From CAWBAT01 sp963810905 (GTDB lineage: Bacteria; Acidobacteriota; Terriglobia; Versatilivoradales; Versatilivoraceae), in contig CAWEPG010000002.1 in the NCBI GenBank assembly GCA_963810905.1, forward strand, positions 1-64,000: a stretch of DNA of 64,000 bases, in the 5' to 3' direction. The notes below the pieces were generated by a model. The model did no database searches. It saw only the letters and a list, made by a program, of their open reading frames with translations, and was not told the DNA's origin. Below, piece after piece: positions 1 through 8,755 of this stretch. Position 1 is the stretch's first letter. Each line of letters starts with the position of its first letter. The position numbers and the translations under genes are program-made.

Positions 1-142
1 CTACATCCCAGCCCAATGCTTCAAAAAAAGGGTCCAGGAATTCTCTGCGGAGTTGAGTTTCGTTATAGTTCGTCGAGGAGTAAGCTTGCTTATTTTGTCT
101 AAATCTCTCGACAAGTTGGAGAATCGTTTCGGGGACGCTCAT
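1..142 (-). CDS. N-terminus of a type IIG-like restriction/N6-adenine methylase protein (partial)
   Basis: Only the first 47 codons are inside the window; the gene runs off the left edge. The reading frame starts at the ATG read from 142 and encodes MSVPETILQLVERFRQNK, later NETQLRREFLDPFFEALGWDV. This opening (a short helix, then 'NETQLRREFIDPFFEALGWD') is the usual start of large Eco57I/type IIG-like restriction-modification proteins, where it begins the nuclease domain. Those proteins are typically around 1000 residues, with a methylase core further on. No partner gene is visible. The call rests on recall of the family opening, so the methylase part is inferred, not seen. Confidence 0.6.
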   Translation of the reverse strand, partial: MSVPETILQLVERFRQNKQAYSSTNYNETQLRREFLDPFFEALGWDV

Positions 143-181
143 GCATGATAAACCTTCTCTCAAAATTGAGAATCATCACAT

Positions 182-224
182 GGGCGAAGCATTTGACCGA
201 TTATATCGGTCAAATGCTTCGCCC
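182..224. repeat. Perfect hairpin repeat, GGGCGAAGC family
   Basis: A perfect inverted repeat with 20-base arms (182-201 and 205-224) around a 3-base loop. The outer part of each arm is GGGCGAAGC / GCTTCGCCC. A second hairpin with the same ends lies at 10987-11028, so this looks like a dispersed REP-like element. It lies between the two minus-strand genes ending the left edge and could also form a transcript-end hairpin, though no T-run follows. Confidence 0.75.
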
Positions 225-241
225 CTACCCTGACGAATGAT

Positions 242-712
242 TCAGCCTCTTTTATGCAACGAGGACAGGATCTTGACGACAATCTTGCTCAATGGATGTT
301 CTCCCCCCAAATGACAGTTGGGGAGATGACCTTCACCAGGGAAAAAAATTGCAAAACGGCCAGGATACATGGAGAGTTTTTCGTAATTTTCAGGGAGTTC
401 ATAGAATTCAACATCTTTGGGTTCCTGATAGGGAGTCGCCACATTTAAATTGGCGATAGGCGCGTATCCAATACTCTCCATGCCGGCGTCCAGATACTGC
501 ACGTCAATGTATTTCCGGTGAGATTCAAATTGCCCGGCCTCATCGGGCCGTGATGGCGCACGAACGATAATGGCATAGATATCATCCCCATTAATCGGAT
601 GTCTTCCCAGCGGTAATTCCTGATTTTGATTTTTCTCCAAGAACTCGAAGGCTCCTTCCAGTCCTGCCAACCCATTTATGCTCTTCCATTGCTTCAGCTC
701 ACCCACAATCAT
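242..712 (-). CDS. YhcH/YjgK/YiaL (DUF386) family protein
   Basis: 156 residues, full length for the family. Members are small cupin-like beta-barrel proteins linked to sugar metabolism (EbgC, NanQ/YhcH, YiaL), some acting as sugar anomerases. The diagnostic core is visible: GRHPINGDDIYAIIV, then FESHRKYIDVQYLDAG with the conserved histidine and glutamate, and FAIFFPGEGHLPNCH with metal-binding histidines near the C-terminus. The ATG read from 712 has a strong GGAGG ribosome site 6 bases upstream. No sugar-catabolic gene is adjacent, so the substrate is unknown. Confidence 0.9.
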   Translation of the reverse strand: MIVGELKQWKSINGLAGLEGAFEFLEKNQNQELPLGRHPINGDDIYAIIVRAPSRPDEAGQFESHRKYIDVQYLDAGMESIGYAPIANLNVATPYQEPKDVEFYELPENYEKLSMYPGRFAIFFPGEGHLPNCHLGGEHPLSKIVVKILSSLHKRG

Positions 713-1229
713 GATTTCCTCCCTAACGGCGGTTCATTGAATTAAGACTGTGACTTTCTCGTTCGCGAGACTCGTTCCGTCTATACTATGGAGAGAATAC
801 ATCGACTCTCTTCAGGATCACAGGGATTATCGGCAAATGATGACTTCCTCCCGAATTAACATGAATGCACTTTTGTCACTGTAGCCTCTTGGCCAGCAAC
901 AATTCTCGACTGACTCGTAGGAAAAATCAGACTGAATAGAGAAAGTGCGTAGGCTGGCAGTCGGTTCTAACAGCACAAATCTTTTCCCAATCCAAGGAAT
1001 GTGTGTAATTTCTGCGATCTCAATGTATTACATCTCTCGGGAGTTACTCCACCTCGCTCTCCAGTAACCCGTTAAGATCTTGAATTCTAAGGGCTTGAGT
1101 AGAACACGCCTGTTATCAAAATAAACCCTCATTTGGTAGAATGGTTGCACCGAGATCAGCGCTTTTTCATGCTTGATGTCAAGAGCGCTACCTCTACTCT
1201 TCAAACAACTAAAGACTTGTTGGCCCAAA
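713..1229. other. Intergenic region, no gene seen
   Basis: About 515 bases between a minus-strand gene and the plus-strand ABC importer operon, so it must hold two divergent promoters. I see no RNA gene, no convincing hairpin and no clear -35/-10 pair. Confidence 0.4.
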
Positions 1230-2279
1230 ATGGTCGTTAGCAGCAAGATATTAAGGCATTGGCTTCGTGCATCCTTACTCTTTGTCTTATTGGGAGCACT
1301 CTTTCTATATGGACTCTGGCCCTGGCTACGCTTTAATGGATGGTCAGCACGACCAAAAACCCTTGTATTTTACGGTGCCAGCATTGTGGAACGGGTGATG
1401 AAGCAAGCAATCTTCCCGACCTTTCAAAGGCTGTGGTTCGAGGAAACCGGGGAGCGAGTGGAGATTATTAGTTCTTTTTCCGGTTCAGGAACGATTACAA
1501 ACCAACTCCTGATGGGCGTGCCTGCCGAGCTTGCCTTGTTTTCGCTCGAATTGGATGCAGAGCGGCTCAGCACCTCACATTTGGTGGAAGATCAGAGTTG
1601 GCATCGCTTGCCGTGTCAGGGGGTTCTCAATCGTACTCCGATTGTGTTCCTCGCTCGCGCAGGCAATCTCCTAGGAATTCATGATTTTGCAGACCTGGTC
1701 CGGCCGGGCGTTAGAATAATTCATCCTGATCCCCTCACCTCTGGAGGCGCAAACTGGGCGATTATGGCCGAATATGCGTCGACGCTGAATCAAATCCCGG
1801 GACAGCCGCAAGCTGCCCATGATCTGCTCTTGGGTATTTGGAAAAATGTTGTTGCACGTGCCTCTTCGGCTCGAGCGGCACGAACGATGTTTGAAAATGG
1901 GTTTGGAGACGTGCTGGTCACCTATGAACAGGATGTACTTTATGATCGGTCGATTGGTATCCTCAGGGGTGAGATCATTTATCCGCAGAGTTCGATTTTA
2001 TGCGAGCACACCCTGGTTGTGATCGATAAGAACATCCCACTAGCGGATCGTCGTCTTGTAGACACCTTCACCACGTTCCTGTGGAGTGAGGAAGCACAAC
2101 GTATCTTTGTCAAATATGGCTTTCGAAGTATCAATGATTGCTTGAATGAGGAGAGGTTAGATTGGGGAAATATATCGAACCTGCTTCGGATTGAGGACTT
2201 CGGGGGATGGGGGAAAGCAAAAATAGACATCATTGAAGGAATCTGGAAGAACCAGGTTCTAAAAGGAATAACGAGATGA
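1230..2279 (+). CDS. Sulfate/thiosulfate-type ABC importer, substrate-binding protein (membrane-anchored)
   Basis: About 349 residues from the ATG at 1230. An alternative ATG at 1176 would add 18 residues; neither has a clear ribosome site. A hydrophobic segment near residues 10-32 can act as signal peptide or membrane anchor. It is followed by the Sbp/CysP hallmarks: a 'VFYGASIVERVM' opening strand, 'SSFSGSGTITNQLLMGVPAELALFSLELDAERL', and 'IIHPDPLTSGGANWAI'. These loops bind the oxyanion in sulfate-binding proteins. The stop overlaps the next start (ATGA at 2276-2279), so translation is coupled to the permease. No Cys lipobox is visible. Sulfate or thiosulfate is the likely ligand by family; another oxyanion is possible. 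Confidence 0.85.
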   Translation: MVVSSKILRHWLRASLLFVLLGALFLYGLWPWLRFNGWSARPKTLVFYGASIVERVMKQAIFPTFQRLWFEETGERVEIISSFSGSGTITNQLLMGVPAELALFSLELDAERLSTSHLVEDQSWHRLPCQGVLNRTPIVFLARAGNLLGIHDFADLVRPGVRIIHPDPLTSGGANWAIMAEYASTLNQIPGQPQAAHDLLLGIWKNVVARASSARAARTMFENGFGDVLVTYEQDVLYDRSIGILRGEIIYPQSSILCEHTLVVIDKNIPLADRRLVDTFTTFLWSEEAQRIFVKYGFRSINDCLNEERLDWGNISNLLRIEDFGGWGKAKIDIIEGIWKNQVLKGITR

Positions 2280-3124
2280 ATGTGTCCCAACGCGGTTCCC
2301 TGAATATACGGTTTAAAAGGCCATCGGCGGTAATTCCAGTTGGATTTCTGATTCTTTTCTTATTGCCACTGTTGATCTTGCCGCTTGGAGCAATTTTCTT
2401 TTTCGCCTTTAAAGGAGGATGGGTAGCTTTTGTTGCTGCCTTGGCAACCCCTGAAGCTCAGTTTGCGTTACGCTTCAGCTTCCTCATCGCCTTTGTGACG
2501 GCAGCAATCAATGCCGTACTTGGCACTTATGCTGCTTACGTTCTGAGCAAATTTCGCTTCATCGGTAGGCGGCCCTTGAACATCATGATCAATTTGCCTG
2601 TGGCCATTCCCACAGTCGTTGTCGGGACTTCCCTTTTGTTATTATGGGGCCCCATCGGACTCCTTGGGCGTTGGCTTGACCCATTAGGCCTGCAACCCAT
2701 GTTCACGCCTGCCGCAGTGTTATTGGCACATCTTTTCGTAACATTTCCCTATATGTTGGGGGCAGTAAAACCGGTTCTCGACGAACAAGAAGCTACTTAC
2801 GAGCAAGCTGCCTATACGATTGGAGCTACTCGCTGGCAGACATTCAGGTATGTCATTCTGCCTTCGTTAAAAGGGGGGCTCTTTAGCGGCACTCTATTAA
2901 CGTTTTCTCACTCTTTGGGCGAATTTGGGGCTACAGTCCTCGTTTCAGGCAATCTTCAGTTCAGAACACAAACTGCCCCCTTATATATCTTCTCTCAATT
3001 TGAGTCGGGCAACATTGCTACTGCCAATGCGGTGGCGTCTCTTCTGGCGATTGTCTCATTCTCCATCTTTTTCCTTCTTATTCACTCTACCGGCCGGTCT
3101 GGACAAGCCCAAGACGAGTTTTGA
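2276..3124 (+). CDS. Sulfate-type ABC importer permease (CysT/CysW-like)
   Basis: 282 residues with about six membrane helices. The EAA loop that docks on the ATPase is visible as 'EQAAYTIGATRWQTFRYVILPSLKGGLFSG', and 'SHSLGEFGATVLVSGN' is the typical sulfate/molybdate permease signature that follows. Classic sulfate importers use two permeases, CysT and CysW; here only one lies between the binding protein and the ATPase, so it probably forms a homodimer, as in molybdate importers. Its start overlaps the binding-protein stop and its stop (3122-3124) overlaps a possible TTG start of the ATPase. Confidence 0.88.
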   Translation: MNVSQRGSLNIRFKRPSAVIPVGFLILFLLPLLILPLGAIFFFAFKGGWVAFVAALATPEAQFALRFSFLIAFVTAAINAVLGTYAAYVLSKFRFIGRRPLNIMINLPVAIPTVVVGTSLLLLWGPIGLLGRWLDPLGLQPMFTPAAVLLAHLFVTFPYMLGAVKPVLDEQEATYEQAAYTIGATRWQTFRYVILPSLKGGLFSGTLLTFSHSLGEFGATVLVSGNLQFRTQTAPLYIFSQFESGNIATANAVASLLAIVSFSIFFLLIHSTGRSGQAQDEF

Positions 3125-3168
3125 TCGTCTGGGAAGATACGCTAGAGCAGGAGCAGAACGAACCTACT

Positions 3169-5040
3169 ATGTCGATCAGCTTAAAACAACTCAGCAAGCG
3201 ATACGGGAACCAGGTCATCGTCGATGATTTCTCCCTCGAAATTAACAAGGGGGAGTTCTTTGTATTGTTGGGGGCCAGTGGGAGTGGGAAGAGCACCGTC
3301 CTGCGATTGATTGCGGGTCTTTCTAAGCCTGACAATGGAAGAATCTTCCTCGATGGGAAAGAGGTCACTGGGTGGGGTCCGCAGAAGCGCAGGGTGGGAT
3401 TGGTATTTCAAAATTATTCAATTTTTCAACATATGAGTGTAGCCGAGAATATTGAATTCGGTATGAAGATCCGCAAAATGTCTGTTGTTGACCGGGCCTC
3501 AAGGCGCGTGGAGTTGCTGAACCTCGTAGGACTAACCGGATTTGAAAGCCGTTATGCCGACCAGCTCTCCGGAGGCCAGCAACAACGGGTAGCTTTGGCA
3601 AGGGCTTTGGCTTATCAACCTAAGGTTTTGTTGCTCGACGAACCCTTCGGAGCGCTAGATGGGAAGACGCGTACCCAACTGCGAAGGAGTCTGAAAGCAA
3701 TCCAACAGAGGCTTAGGATCACAACGATCTTAGTGACTCACGATCAGGAAGAAGCTTTTGAGCTGGCAGACCGAATTGGTGTCATCGAGCGTGGCAGACT
3801 CTTGGAGGTTGGTGCGGCTGAGGAACTTTATGGACGACCGAAGTCACTCTTTGGAGCAACATTTCTCGGGAGTGGGACAGTACTCATCGGAAAAGTTAAG
3901 GAGGGTGAAGCGCGTTTTGGGCAGGTTTATCTCCCGATCCCATCAACTGTCCCCCATACGGATGGAGCCTACATACAACTGCTCTTTCGGCCCGAACAAG
4001 TCATTCTTACTGCTGAACAACCAGACACAGATGCTCCTTTGATCGGCCGAGGGGAAATCCTAGAGGAAAGTTTTGCGGCGGCCTTTCGCCGAGTCCGAGT
4101 GCATCTGCCCCGCTTGGCTGAGACCCGCCAGATTTCTCCTCCTCTCCCATTCGGAGAGCAGGGCCTGCTTGTCGATGCACTTCTGCCGGCAGAATCAAAA
4201 CTGCCAAGCCGTGAGCCTTGGGTGAGCTTAAAGGCTTGGCACATTCTGGAGCAACCCCCGGCCCGTCTGCTGGTTTGCGATGATGGCAATGGGCCAATTA
4301 CAGCATTGAAGATGACAAGTCAGCTCGTCGACCGGTTAAATGCTTCCGCAACGGTCCTTGGAATTAGCCCGGACTCTGAAACCGGCGAGGCTTTTATGAA
4401 CAGGCTGACAAAGCGCTGGAGAAAGGCAGGGATCTCCTATTCCGACTTGCGTCTCCGCTATGGAAATCCTGTTCACCAAATCACTCGGGAGCAGATGGAA
4501 ACACTTTACGAGATGTTAATTCTATCGGTCAAACCTAGACTATTTCAAAGTTTCGATCCACGCCCGAAACGAATCGGTCCAGTACTCAAGAGAATCCTAA
4601 AAAACGCGAGCATACCGGCGCTCGTCGTCAACGGACGAAACCACGTGATGGAAAGGATGGTCATCTACATGGCGGACGCTGAGTGGGATGCGACTGATGT
4701 ACTTGTTGGAGGCCGACTGGCCAAGCGCTTAGGTCTGCCGGTAACGCTCCTTCATGTAGCCTCGGCCACAGACAAGCCAACCCCGGAGACCGAATCCCAT
4801 CTGAATCGTGAGCTCGCAGCCCTGAAAGAGCTTGGTATAACCGCTGACTTGCGACTTCGCCAAGCTCCCACGCCCGTGCTAGGGATTGTTGCTGAATTAA
4901 GTACGAAGCATCATGAGATCATCGTCATGGGATTCCATACACCCAAATCCCGCCACTTCGTTGCTTTGGATAATCTGATCTTTCAAGTTCTGGCTCGCGT
5001 TGACCGCCCAGTGTTGGTAGTGCCGGAGAAGGAATCCTGA
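3169..5040 (+). CDS. Sulfate-type ABC ATPase fused to two universal-stress-protein-like domains
   Basis: About 623 residues from the ATG at 3169 (MSISLKQLSKRYG, the normal start of this ATPase family). A TTG at 3121 overlapping the permease stop would add 16 residues. The N-terminal 240 residues are a complete CysA-type ATPase: Walker A GASGSGKST near 35-43, Q-loop VFQNYS, signature LSGGQQQ near 135, Walker B LLLDEP, and the H-loop THDQEEA. A regulatory TOBE-like region follows to about 360. The rest resembles two tandem UspA-fold domains, 'ARLLVCDDGNGPITALKMTSQL' and 'RMVIYMADAEWDATDVLVGG' to the final RPVLVVPE. Normal CysA is about 350 residues. The second USP-like domain lacks the full G-2X-G-9X-G(S/T) nucleotide loop, so ATP binding there is doubtful. 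Confidence 0.85.
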   Translation: MSISLKQLSKRYGNQVIVDDFSLEINKGEFFVLLGASGSGKSTVLRLIAGLSKPDNGRIFLDGKEVTGWGPQKRRVGLVFQNYSIFQHMSVAENIEFGMKIRKMSVVDRASRRVELLNLVGLTGFESRYADQLSGGQQQRVALARALAYQPKVLLLDEPFGALDGKTRTQLRRSLKAIQQRLRITTILVTHDQEEAFELADRIGVIERGRLLEVGAAEELYGRPKSLFGATFLGSGTVLIGKVKEGEARFGQVYLPIPSTVPHTDGAYIQLLFRPEQVILTAEQPDTDAPLIGRGEILEESFAAAFRRVRVHLPRLAETRQISPPLPFGEQGLLVDALLPAESKLPSREPWVSLKAWHILEQPPARLLVCDDGNGPITALKMTSQLVDRLNASATVLGISPDSETGEAFMNRLTKRWRKAGISYSDLRLRYGNPVHQITREQMETLYEMLILSVKPRLFQSFDPRPKRIGPVLKRILKNASIPALVVNGRNHVMERMVIYMADAEWDATDVLVGGRLAKRLGLPVTLLHVASATDKPTPETESHLNRELAALKELGITADLRLRQAPTPVLGIVAELSTKHHEIIVMGFHTPKSRHFVALDNLIFQVLARVDRPVLVVPEKES

Positions 5041-5167
5041 ATCTTGTCAGAGGCTCTGCAACGGGGAAGATCATCTAAACTTTAGAAATACTCTATGCAT
5101 TATCCCGGTGTCACTTCGCGCAATTCGTTCCGTCACAGACGAACAGATCATTCTTCAACTTAGTTTC

Positions 5168-5809
5168 CTATTGAGATCGCGCCGATTCGGAACCTCTTTC
5201 CTCTTTGATCAATGGCTCAGCTTGCAGAATACTCCCCTTCGGCAACTCGGTTTTCAATTCAAACTTTTGATTCACCGTTAGATTAATGTCTGTCTCGAAG
5301 GTGCGATATCCAGGCAAAGTAATTTTAACCCGGTGTTTTCCGGGAGCTACCAGTAGCCATTGCCCGGGGCCATCAAACTGGTCCACGAATCCAACAAATC
5401 GGTCTTCGAGGAAAACAGCTGCCCGATTGGGTTTCACTTCAAATTTCAATCGGGCAGTGAGATCAGGATATTCTGCCTGAGGGTCTTTTTGCATAGCCAC
5501 GTTTATAATTTGCTCCTGTCCAGGCTCAATTACGACATTTCGAAAAAAATCTTTATAGCCTGCCTGGCGTATGACTAAATCATGTTGACCAGGCAGCAGG
5601 ACAATCTTTTTTGCCCCTTTGAGCTCTTTGACAAAACCGACATATTGTCCATCAACCCACACTCCAGCAGTCTTCTCAATATTGGAGGCGCCATGGAACT
5701 GAATTTCCCCGAGTATCTCGTTTCCGCTACAAAGCCCAAGCTTTGCAGATGCAAAAAGGAAGAGAATAAATGGCAAAATTGCTCGCACGGTAATACGTGT
5801 CTTCTTCAT
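5168..5809 (-). CDS. Secreted protein with two PEGA domains
   Basis: 213 residues. A signal peptide covers about residues 1-27 (hydrophobic AILPFILFLFASAKLGLCSG). Two PEGA repeats follow: 'AGVWVDGQYVGFVKELKGAKKIVLLPGQHDLVIRQAGYKDF' and 'AAVFLEDRFVGFVDQFDGPGQWLLVAPGKHRVKITLPGYRTF'. Each has the L.PG.H.V....GY core of PEGA domains, small beta-sandwiches found in surface and lipoprotein contexts. The C-terminus is charged and probably disordered. It converges with the ABC importer operon. The partner or ligand cannot be told from sequence. Confidence 0.85.
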   Translation of the reverse strand: MKKTRITVRAILPFILFLFASAKLGLCSGNEILGEIQFHGASNIEKTAGVWVDGQYVGFVKELKGAKKIVLLPGQHDLVIRQAGYKDFFRNVVIEPGQEQIINVAMQKDPQAEYPDLTARLKFEVKPNRAAVFLEDRFVGFVDQFDGPGQWLLVAPGKHRVKITLPGYRTFETDINLTVNQKFELKTELPKGSILQAEPLIKEERGSESARSQ

Positions 5810-6560
5810 TTCGTTTTCCCCCGCAAAATTCGATGGGTACTTCTTTTAAGAACTAGTAAGGGCTCTTTTGAACACCGGCCCCACCTAGCCTTATGATCTG
5901 CAGTGCAAACTGCGTGCCATTGCCTGACTACAAATGACAAATCACATTCGTATGATTAAACCAGTTAGTAATTTTTGCCGGTCCGTGAGTAAACCATGTA
6001 ATTTTTCCTTGCCAAGCTGTTCGAAATTTCCTCAAACCATTGGTGAATACAGAGGATCCCGTTTGGAATGATTCGTGCCTCTTAGGTATCGCGTGAAGCA
6101 AGTGGTTCGTTAAGGCCTATCATAAAAGGCCGCACGTTCTAGGAATGAACAGAAGTGACTATCTAGCACATTGTTGCTGCGAATTTCGGGATCCTCTGAC
6201 TTCGATTTGGGACTGCCTCTGTGTTAGTCCCTCCTCAACTCGCCAACCATTTCAATCCTTCCCCCCTTTTGGTGGGAAAAAGGCTTTATCCAACCGATTT
6301 CTGCAATAACCGAGCCCAAGTCGAAGTCAGAGAAAATAAGAATTAAGAGAGAAGAAAAAACGACTCTGCAATCCAAAGTCATCTAGCCGAAATGAGGAGC
6401 ATTCGTCCCAGCGCACTGGTTTCTCGATAAGCATTCATTTCCATTGAATGAAAATTCCGCTGTCTTTAGCAGTCCAGTCTAAAGAAGGGAAAAAGCCGTA
6501 AAGGGGCAGGCGTACCTTTCCCATGAGGGATTCACCTGCCCAATCACGAAAAGAGCTAGA
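5810..6560. other. Intergenic region, no gene seen
   Basis: About 750 bases between two minus-strand genes. Both strands carry frequent stops and I see no conserved RNA shape, repeat or gene remnant that I recognise. Promoters for the PEGA gene should lie near 5820-5900. Confidence 0.4.
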
Positions 6561-6857
6561 CTATCCCCTGATAAAGACCGCTATTCCTTGACTAGCCGCT
6601 ACCGTTACATTCTGGCCTATCTTCAAATCAGGCAGTGCAGAAGGTCTCCCGTGGAGTGTAATCTTGGTCTGCGGGTCCACTGAATAGGTAAGTTGATTGC
6701 CTTCAAGTGTCTCCACTGTGAGCATGTTGCTGGGGATATCCACCTTCTTGATCGTGCCGCTGACTATTTGTTCCCTGTTTGCAGCGACAGTCATCATGCT
6801 TAGAGTTAAGCCCAGTACAACCACGAAAGCCAACGTAAAAATTGAGATCTTTCCCAT
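6561..6857 (-). CDS. Small secreted protein (DUF5666-like beta fold)
   Basis: 98 residues with a clear signal peptide (residues 1 to about 25, ending VAA). The rest, 'SGTIKKVDIPSNMLTVETLEGNQLTYSVDPQTKITLHGRPSALPDLKIGQNVTV' in outline, has the spacing of DUF5666-type domains: a strand pair about a parameter, 'T.I...G....L.DLK.G..V.V'. The start is well supported by GGAGGTG 8 bases upstream of the ATG. Function unknown; it is likely periplasmic. Confidence 0.75.
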   Translation of the reverse strand: MGKISIFTLAFVVVLGLTLSMMTVAANREQIVSGTIKKVDIPSNMLTVETLEGNQLTYSVDPQTKITLHGRPSALPDLKIGQNVTVAASQGIAVFIRG

Positions 6858-7382
6858 TCTCTCTCACCTCCATATCCTTTCTCGCTTGAGGGGGCGCGGG
6901 ATATCAAACGGACTGCCGAAGCGTGCGGTCGTTCTTTGACTCCGGTCCCTTCTATCAAAACTGTGGCAACTATGTGACCAATGTGGGGATCAGTTAAACG
7001 ATTTGATTCTTAGGCTTCCTTCGGAACAACTGGGCATAGCTGAGTAAATATTACGGCCTGTGACACGACATTTTCCCGGCACGCAGAAACTCAAGCGCCT
7101 TCTCCAATCTTGAATGCCCAGTGATTTTAGTTTTGGCATTAAAAGTGATAACTCCATGAAGGAGGGGAAGTTGAAATCATGCGTGAAACCCTTTATGACA
7201 ATTGAGAATCATGATGTTAAAGGGAGATTTGCCTGACTGGCGAGTCCTGGAGCTTGACATGTAGAATCTTCAGAGTCAGGGCAAAATTTTCCACCTCTAA
7301 ACTATGAATGAAAATTCGAGTCGACGGCCGAGCAGGCTGTAAATCAAGATGGTAGATCTCAACCAAAACCCCCAATAAATGT
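6858..7382. other. Divergent intergenic region, no gene seen
   Basis: About 525 bases between divergent genes. A TTGACA hexamer occurs near 7254 but no matching -10 sits at the right spacing. Nothing else recognisable. Confidence 0.35.
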
Positions 7383-7393
7383 GGAGGTGCGAA

Positions 7394-7966
7394 ATGGAGT
7401 TAATGACTGAGGAAGTAAGGTCACAACACAATCCGCTCGATGAAACCGAATTCGTAAAACCGAAAACTAATCCCGAATATCATGGCCAAATAGTTTCAGG
7501 AAAGAATTCTTTGGCAATCGTCACAAACTGCTTGGTTTATCGGAACATCCGTTTCAGACAGATGAAGGTGAAAATTGTCCCAATTAGAAATATTGATTTC
7601 TTTTCTATTCAGACTAGGCGATCCATTCCACTTCTCTCGTTAGGAATCTTGCTGCTTTCCATTTCCGTGTTGATGGGACTATTCATTCATTTCTTTTCCA
7701 TTGATAATCCGTTGCTCTTATTTTCTCAGCCTTCTCCCCCTACCTACTCACAGCTCAAATTAATCTGGCCTCCCCTACTTTCTCTGCTTTGTGGGGTCAT
7801 TGTCCTCGTGGTTTATGCACTTCGCCGTCGGACTGAATTGGCAATTTGGACTAGATCTGCGAACAACAAACTCAAGATATTTCTCTCACCCGACATTGGG
7901 AGTTCTCTGGAACGGTTTGTAGCCTATATTGAGAATCATGTGCACCAGACTGATTTTTCCGAGTAG
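7394..7966 (+). CDS. Hypothetical membrane protein with two membrane helices
   Basis: About 190 residues from the ATG at 7394, chosen because GGAGG (7383-7387) sits 6 bases upstream; the ATG at 7379 lies before that site. The N-terminal 75 residues are soluble. A first hydrophobic helix follows ('PLLSLGILLLSISVLMGLFIHF'-like region), then a proline-rich loop, a second helix ('LLSLLCGVIVLVVYAL'), and a soluble tail of about 45 residues. This looks like a PH-like or DUF6232-type layout (a soluble beta domain around a two-helix hairpin), but I do not recognise the family with confidence. Confidence 0.7.
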   Translation: MELMTEEVRSQHNPLDETEFVKPKTNPEYHGQIVSGKNSLAIVTNCLVYRNIRFRQMKVKIVPIRNIDFFSIQTRRSIPLLSLGILLLSISVLMGLFIHFFSIDNPLLLFSQPSPPTYSQLKLIWPPLLSLLCGVIVLVVYALRRRTELAIWTRSANNKLKIFLSPDIGSSLERFVAYIENHVHQTDFSE

Positions 7967-7979
7967 ATCGTTCTACCCG

Positions 7980-8060
7980 GATTATCCGGATTTCTTCAGG
8001 CAAACAGCAATGAAGTCCATACCAATCTGCCTTCGCACCTTGAGGGCAATCCGGATAATC
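7980..8060. repeat. Inverted repeat element with 12-bp perfect ends
   Basis: GATTATCCGGAT at 7980-7991 and its exact reverse complement at 8049-8060 flank a 57-base spacer. It lies between two plus-strand genes. It may be a small palindromic element or a transcript-end structure; no T-run follows. Confidence 0.55.
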
Positions 8061-8086
8061 ACAATTAAGCAAAATGAGACAAGAGT

Positions 8087-8266
8087 ATGGAATTAGAGCG
8101 GTTCGTGATTTTGAGTTTTGCGTTGCTTTATGGTCTATGGGGATTGTTGCTCATCGGTCATTCGTTGCTCCAAATGTTGAGAAAATCCTTTAGGCAAAAC
8201 TCCAATGAGAATAAGGCCACGAAAGCCGTTTCGGCTGAGGTTGATGACGCCAATAAGGCAGCCTAG
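8087..8266 (+). CDS. Small single-helix membrane protein (59 aa)
   Basis: A 59-residue frame, MELERFVILSFALLYGLWGL at the start, with one strong hydrophobic helix (about residues 6-28), then a basic stretch (LRKSF) and a polar acidic tail ending NKAA. The pattern helix-then-positive-then-acidic tail is plausible for a real small membrane protein with the N-terminus outside. The ribosome site is weak (GAGACAAGAG). No family is recognised; it sits just upstream of the trehalose-locus remnants. Confidence 0.5.
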   Translation: MELERFVILSFALLYGLWGLLLIGHSLLQMLRKSFRQNSNENKATKAVSAEVDDANKAA

Positions 8267-8274
8267 GGGCGCTC

Positions 8275-8487
8275 ATGGGGCGCCTCGAAGAGGTCAATGA
8301 ATTGTTTCATCGGCTGATGACTTACGCAAACGAAGTGGGGCTATTTTCCGAAGACATCGATCCAGCCAGAAGGACGCTTCTGGGGAATTTCCCTCAGGCT
8401 TATACTCATGTCGGGTTAATTCACGCCGCCATCACTATTGGCGAGTTTCTTGAGGCCCGCGATAGGAAGGTTCGTGCTTGGACATAG
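8275..8487 (+). pseudogene. C-terminal fragment of a GH15 glucoamylase/trehalase-type enzyme
   Basis: The 70-residue frame matches only the last part of GH15 glycosidases: 'GRLEEVNELFHRLMTYANEVGLFSEDIDPARRTLLGNFPQAYTHVGLIHAA'. The conserved string 'GLxxEEID..tGxLLGNFPQAxSHxGLInAA' is the usual C-terminal (alpha/alpha)6-barrel end. The catalytic part (normally about 500 more residues) is absent, and upstream DNA is occupied by the small membrane-protein gene. GH15 enzymes often sit beside otsA/otsB, and remnants of those follow directly. This is a gene remnant, not a working enzyme. Confidence 0.8.
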
Positions 8488-8512
8488 GTTCTGATGATAA
8501 GCCAGGATGTGA

Positions 8513-8755
8513 TTTGAATTTGTTGCCTCCCGTCCTGACGGGGATGGAGCGTTAATCCTCAGTGAATTTGCCGGAGCTGCTTCTGAACTTGTGGAAGCAA
8601 TTCAAGTCAACCCATATAACCTGGACGACGTGGCTTGAGCAATTCTAAAGGGATTATCTATGCCAGAAGAAGAACGACGGACCCGGATGGGAAATTTGCG
8701 ACGCCGTGTCATGTCACATGATGCTTATCAATGGGAAAAATCCTTTGTCTCTGAG
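8513..8755 (+). pseudogene. otsA: C-terminal remnant of trehalose-6-phosphate synthase (OtsA, GT20)
   Basis: Read in the frame of 8543, the translation gives FVASRPDGDGALILSEFAG then AASELVEAIQVNPYNLDDVA, a TGA stop (8636-8638), then AILKGLSMPEEERRTRMGNL and a WEKSFVSEL ending. This is the recognisable GT20 tail ('GvLvLSEFAGAA.EL..AL.VNPYD...vA.Ai..aL.Mp..ERr.Rm'). All of the glycosyltransferase core is missing, an in-frame stop replaces the expected glutamate codon, and another TGA lies at 8510. The remnant is continuous in frame with OtsB, so the ancestor was probably an OtsA-OtsB fusion or a tightly coupled pair. Confidence 0.82.

Noticed and set aside
5582..5896. 104-residue plus-strand frame over the PEGA gene
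   Set aside because: It is antisense to a clear PEGA protein and has no motif or ribosome site.
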